Positions 1 to 9,141 of a stretch of DNA of 64,000 nt are shown here, in pieces (the first letter of the stretch is position 1; every line of letters starts with the position of its first letter). Source of the stretch: Vibrio mexicanus (GTDB lineage: Bacteria > Pseudomonadota > Gammaproteobacteria > Enterobacterales > Vibrionaceae); the NCBI RefSeq assembly GCF_001012815.1, contig NZ_JYJP01000001.1, positions 62,001 through 126,000 on the forward strand. Direction: 5' to 3'. Below the pieces are notes generated by a model. It did not search any database. It worked only from the letters and a program-made list of their open reading frames with translations, and was not told the origin of the DNA. Position numbers and translations under genes: made by a program.

Positions 1-1
1 C

Positions 2-850
2 GGCCTAGCTCTACTCGGTTTAGAGCGATTGGAAGAAGCCGAAATTGCCACCAAAAAAGCTCATGACCTAGCGATCAAACACGAACTCGTCTGGATGAAA
101 GCGCACTCTTACATCAGCCGTGCAAGGCTAGAGCTGCTTCGAAACCATCCAGATAAGGCAAAAGCTCTGTTAGAACAGGCGGAAACCTCCGCTAACTCCT
201 TCGACAATGGGGAGCTGCTTTCTCAAATTTGTTTTCAACAGTCCCGAGTTGCCGAAGAGAGCGGAGACTATGAAAACGCGCTAACTGCGTTCAAAAAGTA
301 TCGCACCCACTCAATCAACATGCTTCGTGAGCAAACTGCTCGCGTTGGGTTAGACAAGGCACGAGCTTCAAAGCGGCAACTTGAACAGCGCGCTCGGAAA
401 CTGATTAATCGAATTCGTGGACAACACGATTTTGATTCTGAAAAATTGCTCACGCAAATGGTGTCGGAAACCTATTGGTGGGAGCAACTCGTCCTATTTA
501 AGACGGAACTTAAACGCTCTAACCATGCAGTCATCATCATTCAGCATGATGATACTAACTACCTAGAAGTTTGCGCCGAAATTGCCCATTCACTGTGTAA
601 CAAACGAGACCTGCTTTCCCGCTTAAGCAGCGACCGCATAGGCCTACTATTAGCGGATAAAGGTGAAGAAGCGCATAACGTATTCCAAGTCTTAGCGAAA
701 ATGATCGAGATTTATCCTTGGCATCGCAAAGGACTCAAAAGCACTCTACCCATTGTGGAATACCAAGACATTTTGACCTTCCCATTTACCTTACAACAAC
801 TTGAAGACAGCAAGACACAGGATGCGTTGAATGGACACTCTGCTAAATAA
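2..850 (+). CDS. TPR protein with degenerate GGDEF-like C-terminus (5' partial)
   Basis: The frame is open from the left edge, so the N-terminus lies outside the window; a TTG at 29 only marks an internal codon. The visible part begins with helical TPR-like repeats (AxxxxxxALxxY-type spacing), then a coiled segment rich in Arg/Lys/Glu. The last ~100 residues look like a decayed GGDEF fold: a hydrophobic strand (HAVIIIQHDD), helices, then RLSSDRIGLLL exactly where an active cyclase has RxGGDEFxLLL. The GG(D/E)EF signature is therefore absent, and diguanylate cyclase activity is not expected; a regulatory or binding role is inference. Its stop overlaps the start of the next gene by 20 bp, and that gene has the same TPR-GGDEF layout with an intact GGEEF, which suggests a duplicated pair translated together. 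Confidence 0.7.
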   Translation, partial: GLALLGLERLEEAEIATKKAHDLAIKHELVWMKAHSYISRARLELLRNHPDKAKALLEQAETSANSFDNGELLSQICFQQSRVAEESGDYENALTAFKKYRTHSINMLREQTARVGLDKARASKRQLEQRARKLINRIRGQHDFDSEKLLTQMVSETYWWEQLVLFKTELKRSNHAVIIIQHDDTNYLEVCAEIAHSLCNKRDLLSRLSSDRIGLLLADKGEEAHNVFQVLAKMIEIYPWHRKGLKSTLPIVEYQDILTFPFTLQQLEDSKTQDALNGHSAK

Positions 851-2410
851 AATCAGTGACTCTGGCTTAGATGCCTCAGCTGTCACAGGCGAAGAGGCCA
901 TTATATTCTGGAACCACATCAGGCAACATGTCGCAACAACAGCGATTGAACAGGCTCAATGCTTGATTATCAGCTCGGAGTATCGAAGCGAACTTAAACA
1001 AGCCCAAGCAAGTATTGATGAATTGAAAGCCGCATTGAATCTTCTCTCTTTACCGCAAGATGCAGAAGTCATGCTTGAAGTCAAAGCGAGCTTAAGTGAA
1101 CGTTTAGTCGATTCCGGTGATTACCACGGCGCCCTAAACGAATACATTACAGCTTCCACTATCGCAGTCGAACATGGTTACATCGAGCTTACGCGATGGC
1201 TGTGTTAGGCATGGGTAATTTGTGCGATGCGTATGGCGATCACAACCGCGCGCTTCGTTACTACCAAAAAATCGATAGCATAGACCATGCAATTTCAAGT
1301 CGTTCATTGCGTCTACGCTACAAACTCTACATGCTATCTTGCTACATCGAACTCAATCGTGCTGCAGCAGCAAATGATCTGATTCGCGAATGTGAAGAGC
1401 TGAGCATCCTAGTGAGCGATAAGATCCTAACCGGTCAAATCCTCCTGTATCAATCAAAGCTCTATCGCATGCAGAAGAAGCCTGAAGAAGCGCTTCAAAC
1501 CATAGGTAATGTGCAGTACAGCGCAGGTAATATTCATTCTGATTGGTTGTCGAATATGGTTCGATTGGAGCTGGCCCACTGCCTGAGCGAGACAGGGCGA
1601 TCCCATATCGCACAGCTCGTGTTGCATTCCGCGGACAAGCGCATCAAAGGTCATTCTTCACCTATTCTTGCGAAAAGGCTAAGTGACTCCCTCAGCGATA
1701 TCTATCAAGCTCAAGGCAACTTTAAAAAAGCGCTCAGCTATCAGAAGACTGGATATCGAATTGAATCGGATTTAATGAAGAACATTCCAATTACAGAGTT
1801 GGGGGCGAGCCAGCTTCGACGACTTTCGCGCTTCGAACTGCAGTTGAAACTTATCCTCTCTGAGCTTGAGAACAAAGAACTTAAAGAAACCACTGAGACA
1901 CAGAAAAACACCGTGGCTCAGTTGCAGCAAGACGTATTTACCGATCCTCTGACTAATCTACACAACCGCCGTTGGCTAGATGTGAAACTCAAAGATCTCT
2001 TGCTCCATGACACACCGTTTGCTTTGATGGTGATCGACATCGACCACTTCAAATCGATCAACGACGAACTCAGTCACTTGGTTGGCGATAAGGCCATTGT
2101 GAACGTGTCACATGAGCTTTCTGCGTACTTTAAGTTCAGAGGTGCATCTTGCGTGCGTTTCGGCGGGGAAGAGTTCTTGGTTATCTTGGAAAAGTCGACA
2201 CTTGAACAAGCGGAAATGCATGCTGAAAACTATCGAGAGCGCATATTCCAGTTCAAGTGGAATGATATCCTGGGCGAACGTGGCTTAACCGTGAGTATTG
2301 GTATTACGCTCCACAGAGAAGGGGAGAATACCCAGCGCACTTTCTATCGAGCCGATAAAGCCCTCTACAGAGCGAAAGCCAACGGCCGAAATCAAGTTTG
2401 TACAGAGTAG
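831..2410 (+). CDS. TPR-GGDEF diguanylate cyclase (frame broken near 1192)
   Basis: Likely makes c-di-GMP from two GTP in the cytoplasm. The first frame runs 831-1208 and the second takes over at about 1193-1196. Inserting one base in GAGCTTACGCGATGG gives ...ELTAMAVLGMGNL without interruption, for a 526-residue protein. Residues 1-350 form TPR-like repeats with no signal peptide or membrane span; a short coiled coil (about 355-375) leads into GGDEF, starting at DPLTNLHNRRW, with DIDHFKSIND and the active-site FGGEEF. The RxxD inhibitory site five residues before GGEEF is missing, so product feedback by that site is not expected. It overlaps the preceding TPR/degenerate-GGDEF gene by 20 bp. 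A strong hairpin terminator follows at once. The break is probably a sequencing deletion, since the rest of the gene is well conserved. Confidence 0.8.
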
Positions 2411-2430
2411 CGCAGTGCGCTACTTTTTTT
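2408..2430 (+). terminator. Rho-independent terminator after TPR-GGDEF gene
   Basis: GTAGCGC pairs with GCGCTAC around a three-base loop and is followed by seven T. It overlaps the stop codon of the cyclase gene and closes the tandem TPR/GGDEF unit. Confidence 0.8.
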
Positions 2431-2461
2431 GTCCTCACCAATGTTCTAGAGCCACTCCTAA

Positions 2462-3349
2462 TCAAAGAAAGAACAGCGATATTCCCCCAACAGCGCAGAC
2501 CGTACCAAAAATAGTGCGCTTGGATATCGACTCCCCTTTCACCAAAGAGATAATCAGAATGAACAATGGACTGGTTGCAATCAGTGTTTGAGCGACTGCA
2601 GGGTTCGCGTATTTCAGAGCAATTTGCTGTAACCACAACGCCAAAAAGGTACCGACAAAGATGGCACACAACAGCCACAGAAATGCTCGCTGGCTGAGGC
2701 TTTTTAGGTTCGACATCATGTTTTGTATTGGCGACTTTTCTAAGATTAAAACCACACCAACTACGGCGACAACCCCGACGCTTAACCGCACTAAAGCCCC
2801 AAGTAATGGCGACATATCGGCAGCAACCAGAGCATAGTGAGAAATCACAACGCCTGAGGCTTGGCAAACGCTGGCTAAAAGCCCGAAACCAATACCAGAC
2901 CAACTCTGCTGCTCACCAACTTTCGATGGCTGAAATATCACAAAGGTAACCGCAACAGTCGTCACTATCACGCCTAGCCAAGCCTGAATACCGAGCACCG
3001 AGCCAAGTAATGCCAGCGCTAAAACGCCTGAAAGCGGAGGTGCGAGAGATTCAAGAAGCAAGGTTTTGTTGGCACCAATACGCTTTAGTGAAGCAAAGTA
3101 CGCAGAGTCACCAATCGCAATACCAATCACTCCGGACAGCCCCAAAATGAGCCAGTGGTTGATCTCAATTGTTGAAGTATCAGTAGATGTAAACGGAAGC
3201 AATATCAACATCATCAAAGAGGCAATGACCCCTTTAACAATATTAAGCTGAAGTGCGCTAAATTGATGACTAAATTGCCCGTAAATCCAAGTTGCAAACG
3301 CCCAAACACAGGCCGCGCCTAGCGCTGCAATTTCGCCACCAAATTCCAT
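2462..3349 (-). CDS. EamA/DMT-superfamily transporter
   Basis: An inner-membrane protein of 295 residues, the usual length for ten-helix drug/metabolite transporters with two EamA repeats. Repeat one starts near residue 5 (EIAALGAACVWAFATWIYGQ) and repeat two near residue 150 (SGIGFGLLASVCQASGVV). The last helix (LFILIISLVKGESISKRTIFGTVCAVGGI) carries the typical Gly-rich end. The ATG has a good ribosome site (AAGGGAG, eight bases before). The gene converges with the cyclase gene and stands alone. Substrates of such proteins (amino acids, metabolites, drugs) cannot be told from sequence; export is typical of the family. Confidence 0.8.
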   Translation of the reverse strand: MEFGGEIAALGAACVWAFATWIYGQFSHQFSALQLNIVKGVIASLMMLILLPFTSTDTSTIEINHWLILGLSGVIGIAIGDSAYFASLKRIGANKTLLLESLAPPLSGVLALALLGSVLGIQAWLGVIVTTVAVTFVIFQPSKVGEQQSWSGIGFGLLASVCQASGVVISHYALVAADMSPLLGALVRLSVGVVAVVGVVLILEKSPIQNMMSNLKSLSQRAFLWLLCAIFVGTFLALWLQQIALKYANPAVAQTLIATSPLFILIISLVKGESISKRTIFGTVCAVGGISLFFL

Positions 3350-3494
3350 CCGTACTCCCTTCTGTATATTTAGCCATCAGCTAGCATGCGCCAAGTTATA
3401 ATATGTTGTTTTTTATATATACTTTTAATGGTGAATTACTTATCTTTTACATGATGCACATGAAAATCAAACCATCATAGACAAGGACGTTTGT

Positions 3495-3884
3495 ATGTTT
3501 CTCGATTATTTCGCTCTAGGTATATTGATCTTTGTCGCGCTCGTCATCTTCTACGGTATCATCGTTATCCACGATATTCCTTATGAAATTGCCAAAGAGC
3601 GTGAACACCCACATCAAGACGCTATTCACTATGCTGGCTGGGTCAGCCTATTTACACTGCATGCAATTTGGCCCTTCCTATGGATATGGGCAACATTGTG
3701 GCGTAAAGAAAGAGGCTGGGGCTTCCAGAAGCTTGAAGCCGAACAAATGGATACACACCATCGTGTTGAAGCGCTGATTGATCAAGTAGCACAGCTTGAA
3801 AAGGAAGTTGCTGCACTTAAAACACAATCGCAAGAGTCGACTACTGTCACTCCCCGCCAAGGAAGTAATGAGGAGGAACAATAA
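3495..3884 (+). CDS. yiaW: DUF3302 inner-membrane protein (YiaW-like)
   Basis: Has 129 residues: an N-terminal membrane helix (residues 3-25), the conserved stretch HDIPYEIAKEREHPHQDAI, a second hydrophobic segment with LHAIWPFLWIWATLWR, then a coiled-coil tail (HHRVEALIDQVAQLEKEVAAL). This matches the YiaW/DUF3302 family, found next to a YiaV-type membrane fusion protein in E. coli. Here too the stop overlaps the next start as TAATG, so the two are translationally coupled. Ribosome site AAGGACG precedes the ATG. The molecular role is unknown; it is probably an accessory subunit of the HlyD-type protein downstream. Confidence 0.8.
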   Translation: MFLDYFALGILIFVALVIFYGIIVIHDIPYEIAKEREHPHQDAIHYAGWVSLFTLHAIWPFLWIWATLWRKERGWGFQKLEAEQMDTHHRVEALIDQVAQLEKEVAALKTQSQESTTVTPRQGSNEEEQ

Positions 3885-5014
3885 TGGACTTACTTTTAGT
3901 TCTTACTTACGCCGCGATCTGTATCACGATCTTCAAAGTCTTTAAGATTCCATTAAACAAATGGACAGTTCCGACAGCCGTACTTGGTGGCATCGTACTC
4001 GTCGGTACCTTGATCTTACTGATGAACTATAACCACCCGTTTACAGCAATTGGTAACCAAGTTTATTCAACGACACCTATCGTTTCTGGCGTTCGTGGCC
4101 GTGTGATTGAAGTTCCTGTTGAACCAAACACCCCGCTTCAACAGGGTGATGTGCTATTTAAGATTGACCCTATTCCGTTTGAAGCGGAAGTGGCCAAGAT
4201 TAAAGCGCAAATTAAGGAAGCAAGCCAAGGGGCTTTAGGTCTCGAATCTAACTTCCAAGAAACGATAGCCGCCAGAGAAAAAGCCGCAGCCGAACGTGAT
4301 AAAGCCAAACGCGAATTTGACCGTTATCAACGTGGTTTCGACAAAGGCGCGTTTACTGAGCAACAACTGGATACTCGCCGTCAAGCCTACAAAGCTGCAG
4401 AAGCACAACTTAGCGTAGCCGAGGCAAACGTAAATCAAGCGCAGATCTCTTTGGATTCTGAAATCGGTGGTGAGAATACAACAGTGGCTCGCTTGCTGGC
4501 AGAATTGCGTAAAGCTGAGTTCGATTTAGACCAAACGGTTGTACGTGCCCCGACTGAAGGCTACGTCACTCAATTAGCACTGCGCCCGGGTGTTATGGCC
4601 GTACCTCTGCCATTAGCGCCGGTGATGACCTTTGTGCACACTGAGAAGCGTTTGTATACGGCAGCATTCAGACAGAACTCACTTCAGCGCCTACAGCCGG
4701 GTTTTGAGGCTGAATTCAAGTTCCGCGCGATTCCAGGCAGAGTCTTCACAGGACGCGTTATTGAAGTGATTCCCGCAGTTGGTGAAAGCCAATTCCAAGC
4801 CCGTGGTTCGCTTCTAGGCACCAATGCACTGCGTACCGATGGCCGCGTGTTCGTTAACCTAGAGATAACCGATGATATGACCGAGTACAACCTGCCAATG
4901 GGTACCGCTGTAGAGGTTGCGGTTTATTCCGATAAGTTCACTCATGTTTCTGTGATGCGTAAGGTACTGATCCGAATGAAGAGTTGGCAGAACTACCTCT
5001 ACCTTGATCACTAG
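3884..5014 (+). CDS. yiaV: HlyD-family membrane fusion protein (YiaV-like)
   Basis: A 376-residue periplasmic adaptor. One N-terminal anchor (residues 27-47) is followed by a biotinyl-lipoyl-like half (VSGVRGRVIEVPVEPNTPLQQGDVLF), a long helical hairpin (about 100-205, Ala/Glu/Lys rich) and the second lipoyl half (VRAPTEGYVTQLALRPG), then a beta-barrel domain. Such proteins link an inner-membrane exporter to the outer membrane, but no exporter or TolC gene is nearby, so this pair probably works with a partner elsewhere, as yiaV does. A GAGGAGG ribosome site lies within the end of the upstream gene. A hairpin terminator follows. Confidence 0.85.
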   Translation: MDLLLVLTYAAICITIFKVFKIPLNKWTVPTAVLGGIVLVGTLILLMNYNHPFTAIGNQVYSTTPIVSGVRGRVIEVPVEPNTPLQQGDVLFKIDPIPFEAEVAKIKAQIKEASQGALGLESNFQETIAAREKAAAERDKAKREFDRYQRGFDKGAFTEQQLDTRRQAYKAAEAQLSVAEANVNQAQISLDSEIGGENTTVARLLAELRKAEFDLDQTVVRAPTEGYVTQLALRPGVMAVPLPLAPVMTFVHTEKRLYTAAFRQNSLQRLQPGFEAEFKFRAIPGRVFTGRVIEVIPAVGESQFQARGSLLGTNALRTDGRVFVNLEITDDMTEYNLPMGTAVEVAVYSDKFTHVSVMRKVLIRMKSWQNYLYLDH

Positions 5015-5056
5015 TTTCCCTTGAACACTAGTCTCGGTTATTCGTAACCCGCAAGC

Positions 5057-5088
5057 AAAAAGCCTCGTCAATTGACGAGGCTTTTCTC
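5057..5088. terminator. Bidirectional terminator between yiaV-like gene and SDR gene
   Basis: AGCCTCGTCA and its complement TGACGAGGCT form a stem around a central AT, flanked by A-rich sequence on the left and TTTTCT on the right. It sits between two converging genes and can serve both. Confidence 0.8.
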
Positions 5089-5147
5089 ATTCTACTCACT
5101 CCAAATCACATTGAAGTGCCTACTCGCATAACCGCAGAATACTCTGA

Positions 5148-5909
<762 letters not shown>

Positions 5910-6110
5910 TTAACCAACCTTTGCTTTGTCCAGTGCCTACTGGCATTTAATTCTATGTGACAAACTACCGCAGATGGGCAATTGAAGAAACATTAAGTTA
6001 TCCATTACTATTCACTTATGCCACAATACTGCACTCTTTGGTCGCTATAGCATCTTTGAAACGAAGGCTGCAGAGACTTTTCATTAAACCTCGCTGTATA
6101 AGAAACTCAA

Positions 6111-6766
6111 ATGAATTTTCACGCTGCTATTTTTGACATGGATGGACTGTTACTCGACACGGAACGCGTTTGCATGTCGATCTTTAAACAAGCCTGCGAG
6201 GCGCAGAATGTGCCTTTTCTGGAAGATGTTTACCTTTCAATTATTGGCCGAAACTCGGCGGGAATAGAACAAACTCTTCGCGAGGGTTATGGGCCGAGTT
6301 TAGACTACCCTGCCCTGCATAACGAATGGCGTGTCCGCTATAACGCTGTGGTGAAGCATCACGCGATTCCTGTTAAAACTGGCGTTGTAGAGCTATTGCA
6401 ATGGCTGAAGGATCAAGCATACCAGCCGCCGTTGCCACCTCGACCAACAAAGACGTAGCGGAAATAAAACTGCGTTTGGCAGGCCTTGACCAGTACTTCG
6501 ATCATATCACCACTGGCTGTGAAGTGAGCCATGGTAAGCCTCACCCAGAAATTTACCTACTGGCTGCTTCTCGGTTAGGTGTCGACCCAAAACTGTGCCT
6601 TGCATTTGAAGACTCAAACAATGGGGTTCGCTCCGCTATTGCGGCGAGTATGCAGACCTACCAGATCCCAGACTTGGTCGAACCCTGTGCAGAGGTGAAA
6701 GCGCTTAAACCAATTATTCGACGTTCACTTTTGGATGTATTGAGCGAGCTAAAACAGAATCAGTAA
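6111..6766 (+). CDS. HAD-superfamily sugar-phosphate phosphatase (frame broken near 6416)
   Basis: A cytoplasmic HAD subclass IA hydrolase of the beta-phosphoglucomutase/phosphatase group. Motif I is FDMDGLLLDTE (residues 8-18), with the Asp nucleophile and general-acid Asp; motif II Thr/Ser lies in VATSTNK; motif III Lys in GKPHPEIYL; motif IV is FEDSNNGV. The first frame ends at 6458 with a nonsense tail (QPPLPPRPTKT). Restoring one G in GATCAAGCATACC gives WLKDQGIPAAVATSTNK and a 218-residue protein, normal for the family. The ATG at 6111 lacks a strong ribosome site. The break is most likely a sequencing deletion. Family members dephosphorylate sugar or nucleotide phosphates; the exact substrate is unknown. 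Confidence 0.8.
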
Positions 6767-6804
6767 CTACGCTCACTGATTACTTTATTTGCTAGTATCC
6801 AATG

Positions 6805-7737
6805 CTAGTAACCAATAATGGTTTTGACCGCTTTATGGTCGGAGCCCGAAACACTTTCACGGGTTGAGCGAGAACAGATTCGCCAACCCGTTTTTTGTGA
6901 CTTTATCCATAGATGGTCGATACCGATCATAGTAAACGCCGGCGTAGTAAACATGTGATTCCAATTCGGCCAACTCGCTACGGCAGCCGAATCAAAACCG
7001 GGGAATAATTTCGCATACCGAATACTTGTTGCCGATAAATTAAAATCGCCAACGATTAACATCTCATCACTTGAATAACTCTCAACCATCCGTTCTACCG
7101 TGCTGATAAGAGCATTCCGTCGATGCCAAAGTTCTAGACTTCTTGGCGAAGGCGGATGTGCGGTTAAAAGGTGTACCTGCCTGCCGGGACTTAACTTCCA
7201 AGATCCTGAGATCACATGCTGCCTATCTGGAGTGGTATACACCGACATCTCTTCAAGCGGATGGCGACTAAGAATCATTTGGCTAGACGGATACCCTACT
7301 CCTTCCTGACCGCCATATTGGTAGGGGTATAGATCGCCGAGCAGTTTAAGCTTCTCACCGATCTCTGGCGCTACCTCTTGCATAACCACTAGATCGCTAG
7401 GATGCGCCATTAAATAATTAATAAAGGCGTTGGGATCTTGGTTCTCGTAATACAGATTAAACTGGACGATAGACACTGGGCGATCGCATTGGTGGCGATG
7501 AAGCGTTGTCGAAGGCAAAGTCAGCATGTAATAGACCGACATCGCAATCACACTGACAACGAGGTGTGCCCAACTTTTAAGAAACAGAAGTAGGCAAGAC
7601 GCGAGCACGTAGTAGGCTAAAAACAGTGCGGGAAACGCAATGATGTTTTCCACCCACCATATATTAGGGTAGAGACTGAGCCCTCCCCAAACCAAGACAG
7701 GGATAGCGACCACCAGCCATAAAATCCATTTCTTCAA
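6805..7737 (-). CDS. Endonuclease/exonuclease/phosphatase (EEP) family membrane protein
   Basis: 310 residues. Two or three N-terminal hydrophobic helices (about 5-80, WILWLVVAIPVLVWGGLS and YYVLASCLLLFLKS) anchor a C-terminal EEP domain. Catalytic signatures are visible: VQFNLYYEN, VVMQEVAPE (metal-binding Glu), VGDFNLSATS (Asp and Asn) and GSDHKAV (Asp-His) near the end. EEP proteins cut phosphodiester bonds in nucleic acids, phospholipids or inositol phosphates; the membrane anchor suggests a periplasmic domain acting on a non-DNA substrate, which is inference. The start is a TTG with a GAGG ribosome site seven bases before; no ATG lies in frame upstream nearby. It stands alone and converges with the HAD gene. 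Confidence 0.8.
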   Translation of the reverse strand: MKKWILWLVVAIPVLVWGGLSLYPNIWWVENIIAFPALFLAYYVLASCLLLFLKSWAHLVVSVIAMSVYYMLTLPSTTLHRHQCDRPVSIVQFNLYYENQDPNAFINYLMAHPSDLVVMQEVAPEIGEKLKLLGDLYPYQYGGQEGVGYPSSQMILSRHPLEEMSVYTTPDRQHVISGSWKLSPGRQVHLLTAHPPSPRSLELWHRRNALISTVERMVESYSSDEMLIVGDFNLSATSIRYAKLFPGFDSAAVASWPNWNHMFTTPAFTMIGIDHLWIKSQKTGWRICSRSTRESVSGSDHKAVKTIIGY

Positions 7738-7984
7738 GGCTAAACCTCGTTCAGAACCTCTGACCCACTAAGTATTAGCGTAAATCGATGATTTTTCCTC
7801 AGTTCTTTCTCCATTTTGAAGCATAACGACATTTGAATGAGAATTTTCAGACTGAATCAATAATGAGATTTGAGGCATATGAATAAGTAAACCTAAAAAA
7901 AACGCTCTTAAACACCACATATTTCCTTCAAACTGAGCATTTTCGTATACGCTTAATAGATAAAACTATCAGTAAAGTGGTTCC

Positions 7985-9141
7985 ATGAATGTGCTTAAGA
8001 GCCTGTTGGCTCTCTTTGTTATTGCCCCTGTTTTGCTCAGTTGCAGCCAAGAACAACCACCAATAAAAATTGGTGTCGTGCTGCCACTGTCTGGCGCGTT
8101 TAGCAATTATGGTCAGAAAGCCCTCAAAGGCGCGCAATTAGCGGTGGAACAAATCAACCAATCTGGGGGGTAAAGGGCCGCAAATTTGAACTCATTGTTC
8201 GCGATAACGAAACGACACCGGGAAAAACCGTCAAGTACAGCCGTGAACTGATTCAAATTGATAATGTATTGGCGCTTCTTGGCCCTGTTAGCAGCTCGTC
8301 GCGCTACGCAATGAGCGAAGTAGCAGAAATGCACAAAACACCCATGTTGTATGGCATCGACTACGAAGGTCGCCACTTCAACGAGTATCTAATTTGTTAC
8401 AGCACCATTCCTGAGCAGTACATTAACCCGCTGATCCCCTATGCGGTTGATAACCTTGGCGACCAGTTTTACATTTTCGGCTACGACTACATTTGGCCAC
8501 ACCGCATGTCAAAGCGCATTATTGAACAGGTTGAGGAGAATGATGCGACAATTTCTGGGGTCGAGTTTGCGCCATTTGGGGTATTAGATTACACCCAAGT
8601 ATTAGATAGGATCGAACAGTCTCAGGCCAATGTTCTCATGCTGATCCTTCCAGGTCGCGATGGATTTCGATTCCTACATCAAATACATCAATATCAATTT
8701 TCTAGACCGATTGAAGTGATCGCCTTCGCCGCTGACGAAACTTATCTTGCTAATGTTCAGCACGAAGCGTTAGACGGCATCTACACTGCACTTAACTTCT
8801 TCAGCGATTTAGAAACCCAAGTTGAACGAGACTTCGCCACTCAGTTTAGACAAATGCATGGAAATGACAGTATTGTCACCTACTCCACCAAGTCCCATTA
8901 CGACCTGATTTATCTGCTCAAACAGGCCATTGAAGCGAGTGAGAGCAACGACAAACAATCGATCATGAACAACCTTGAAAACCTGACCCTATACCAAGGT
9001 AAGTCTATGATCACTCTAAGAGCTGATCATCACGTTGCATTACCCATGCATCTCGGTCAGTTTCAAGGAGACGCACTGAAAGTAGTGCACAGCTTTGGCA
9101 TCATTGAGCCCGATGACCAGCGATGGGTGACGAATGAATAA
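7985..9141 (+). CDS. ABC-type amino-acid/amide-binding lipoprotein used as sensor (frame broken near 8168)
   Basis: A predicted lipoprotein: signal ending LLSC (Cys 20) and then IKIGVVLPLSGAFSNYGQ, the classic start of the LivJ/AmiC/UrtA-type periplasmic binding fold (Peripla_BP_5/6). The first frame stops at 8173 after INQSGG inside a run of six G; adding one G gives INQSGGVKGRKFELIVRDNE and a 385-residue protein of normal length. The C-terminal part shows the expected strand/helix pattern (QFYIFGYDYIWP, LMLILPG, ALDGIYTALNFF). No permease or ATPase genes are nearby. Instead the stop overlaps the following transmembrane diguanylate cyclase by eight bases, so the protein most likely passes a ligand signal to that cyclase rather than feeding a transporter. 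The ligand is unknown; amides, urea and branched amino acids are typical. Confidence 0.8.

Noticed and set aside
831..1208. Programmed ribosomal frameshifting as the cause of the many breaks
   Set aside because: Breaks have no shared slippery heptamer or downstream structure and hit unrelated genes; missing bases in short runs explain them better.
2304..2903. Long minus-strand frame across the cyclase end and EamA gene
   Set aside because: Shadow of the EamA gene in another frame; crosses a terminator and lacks family signatures.
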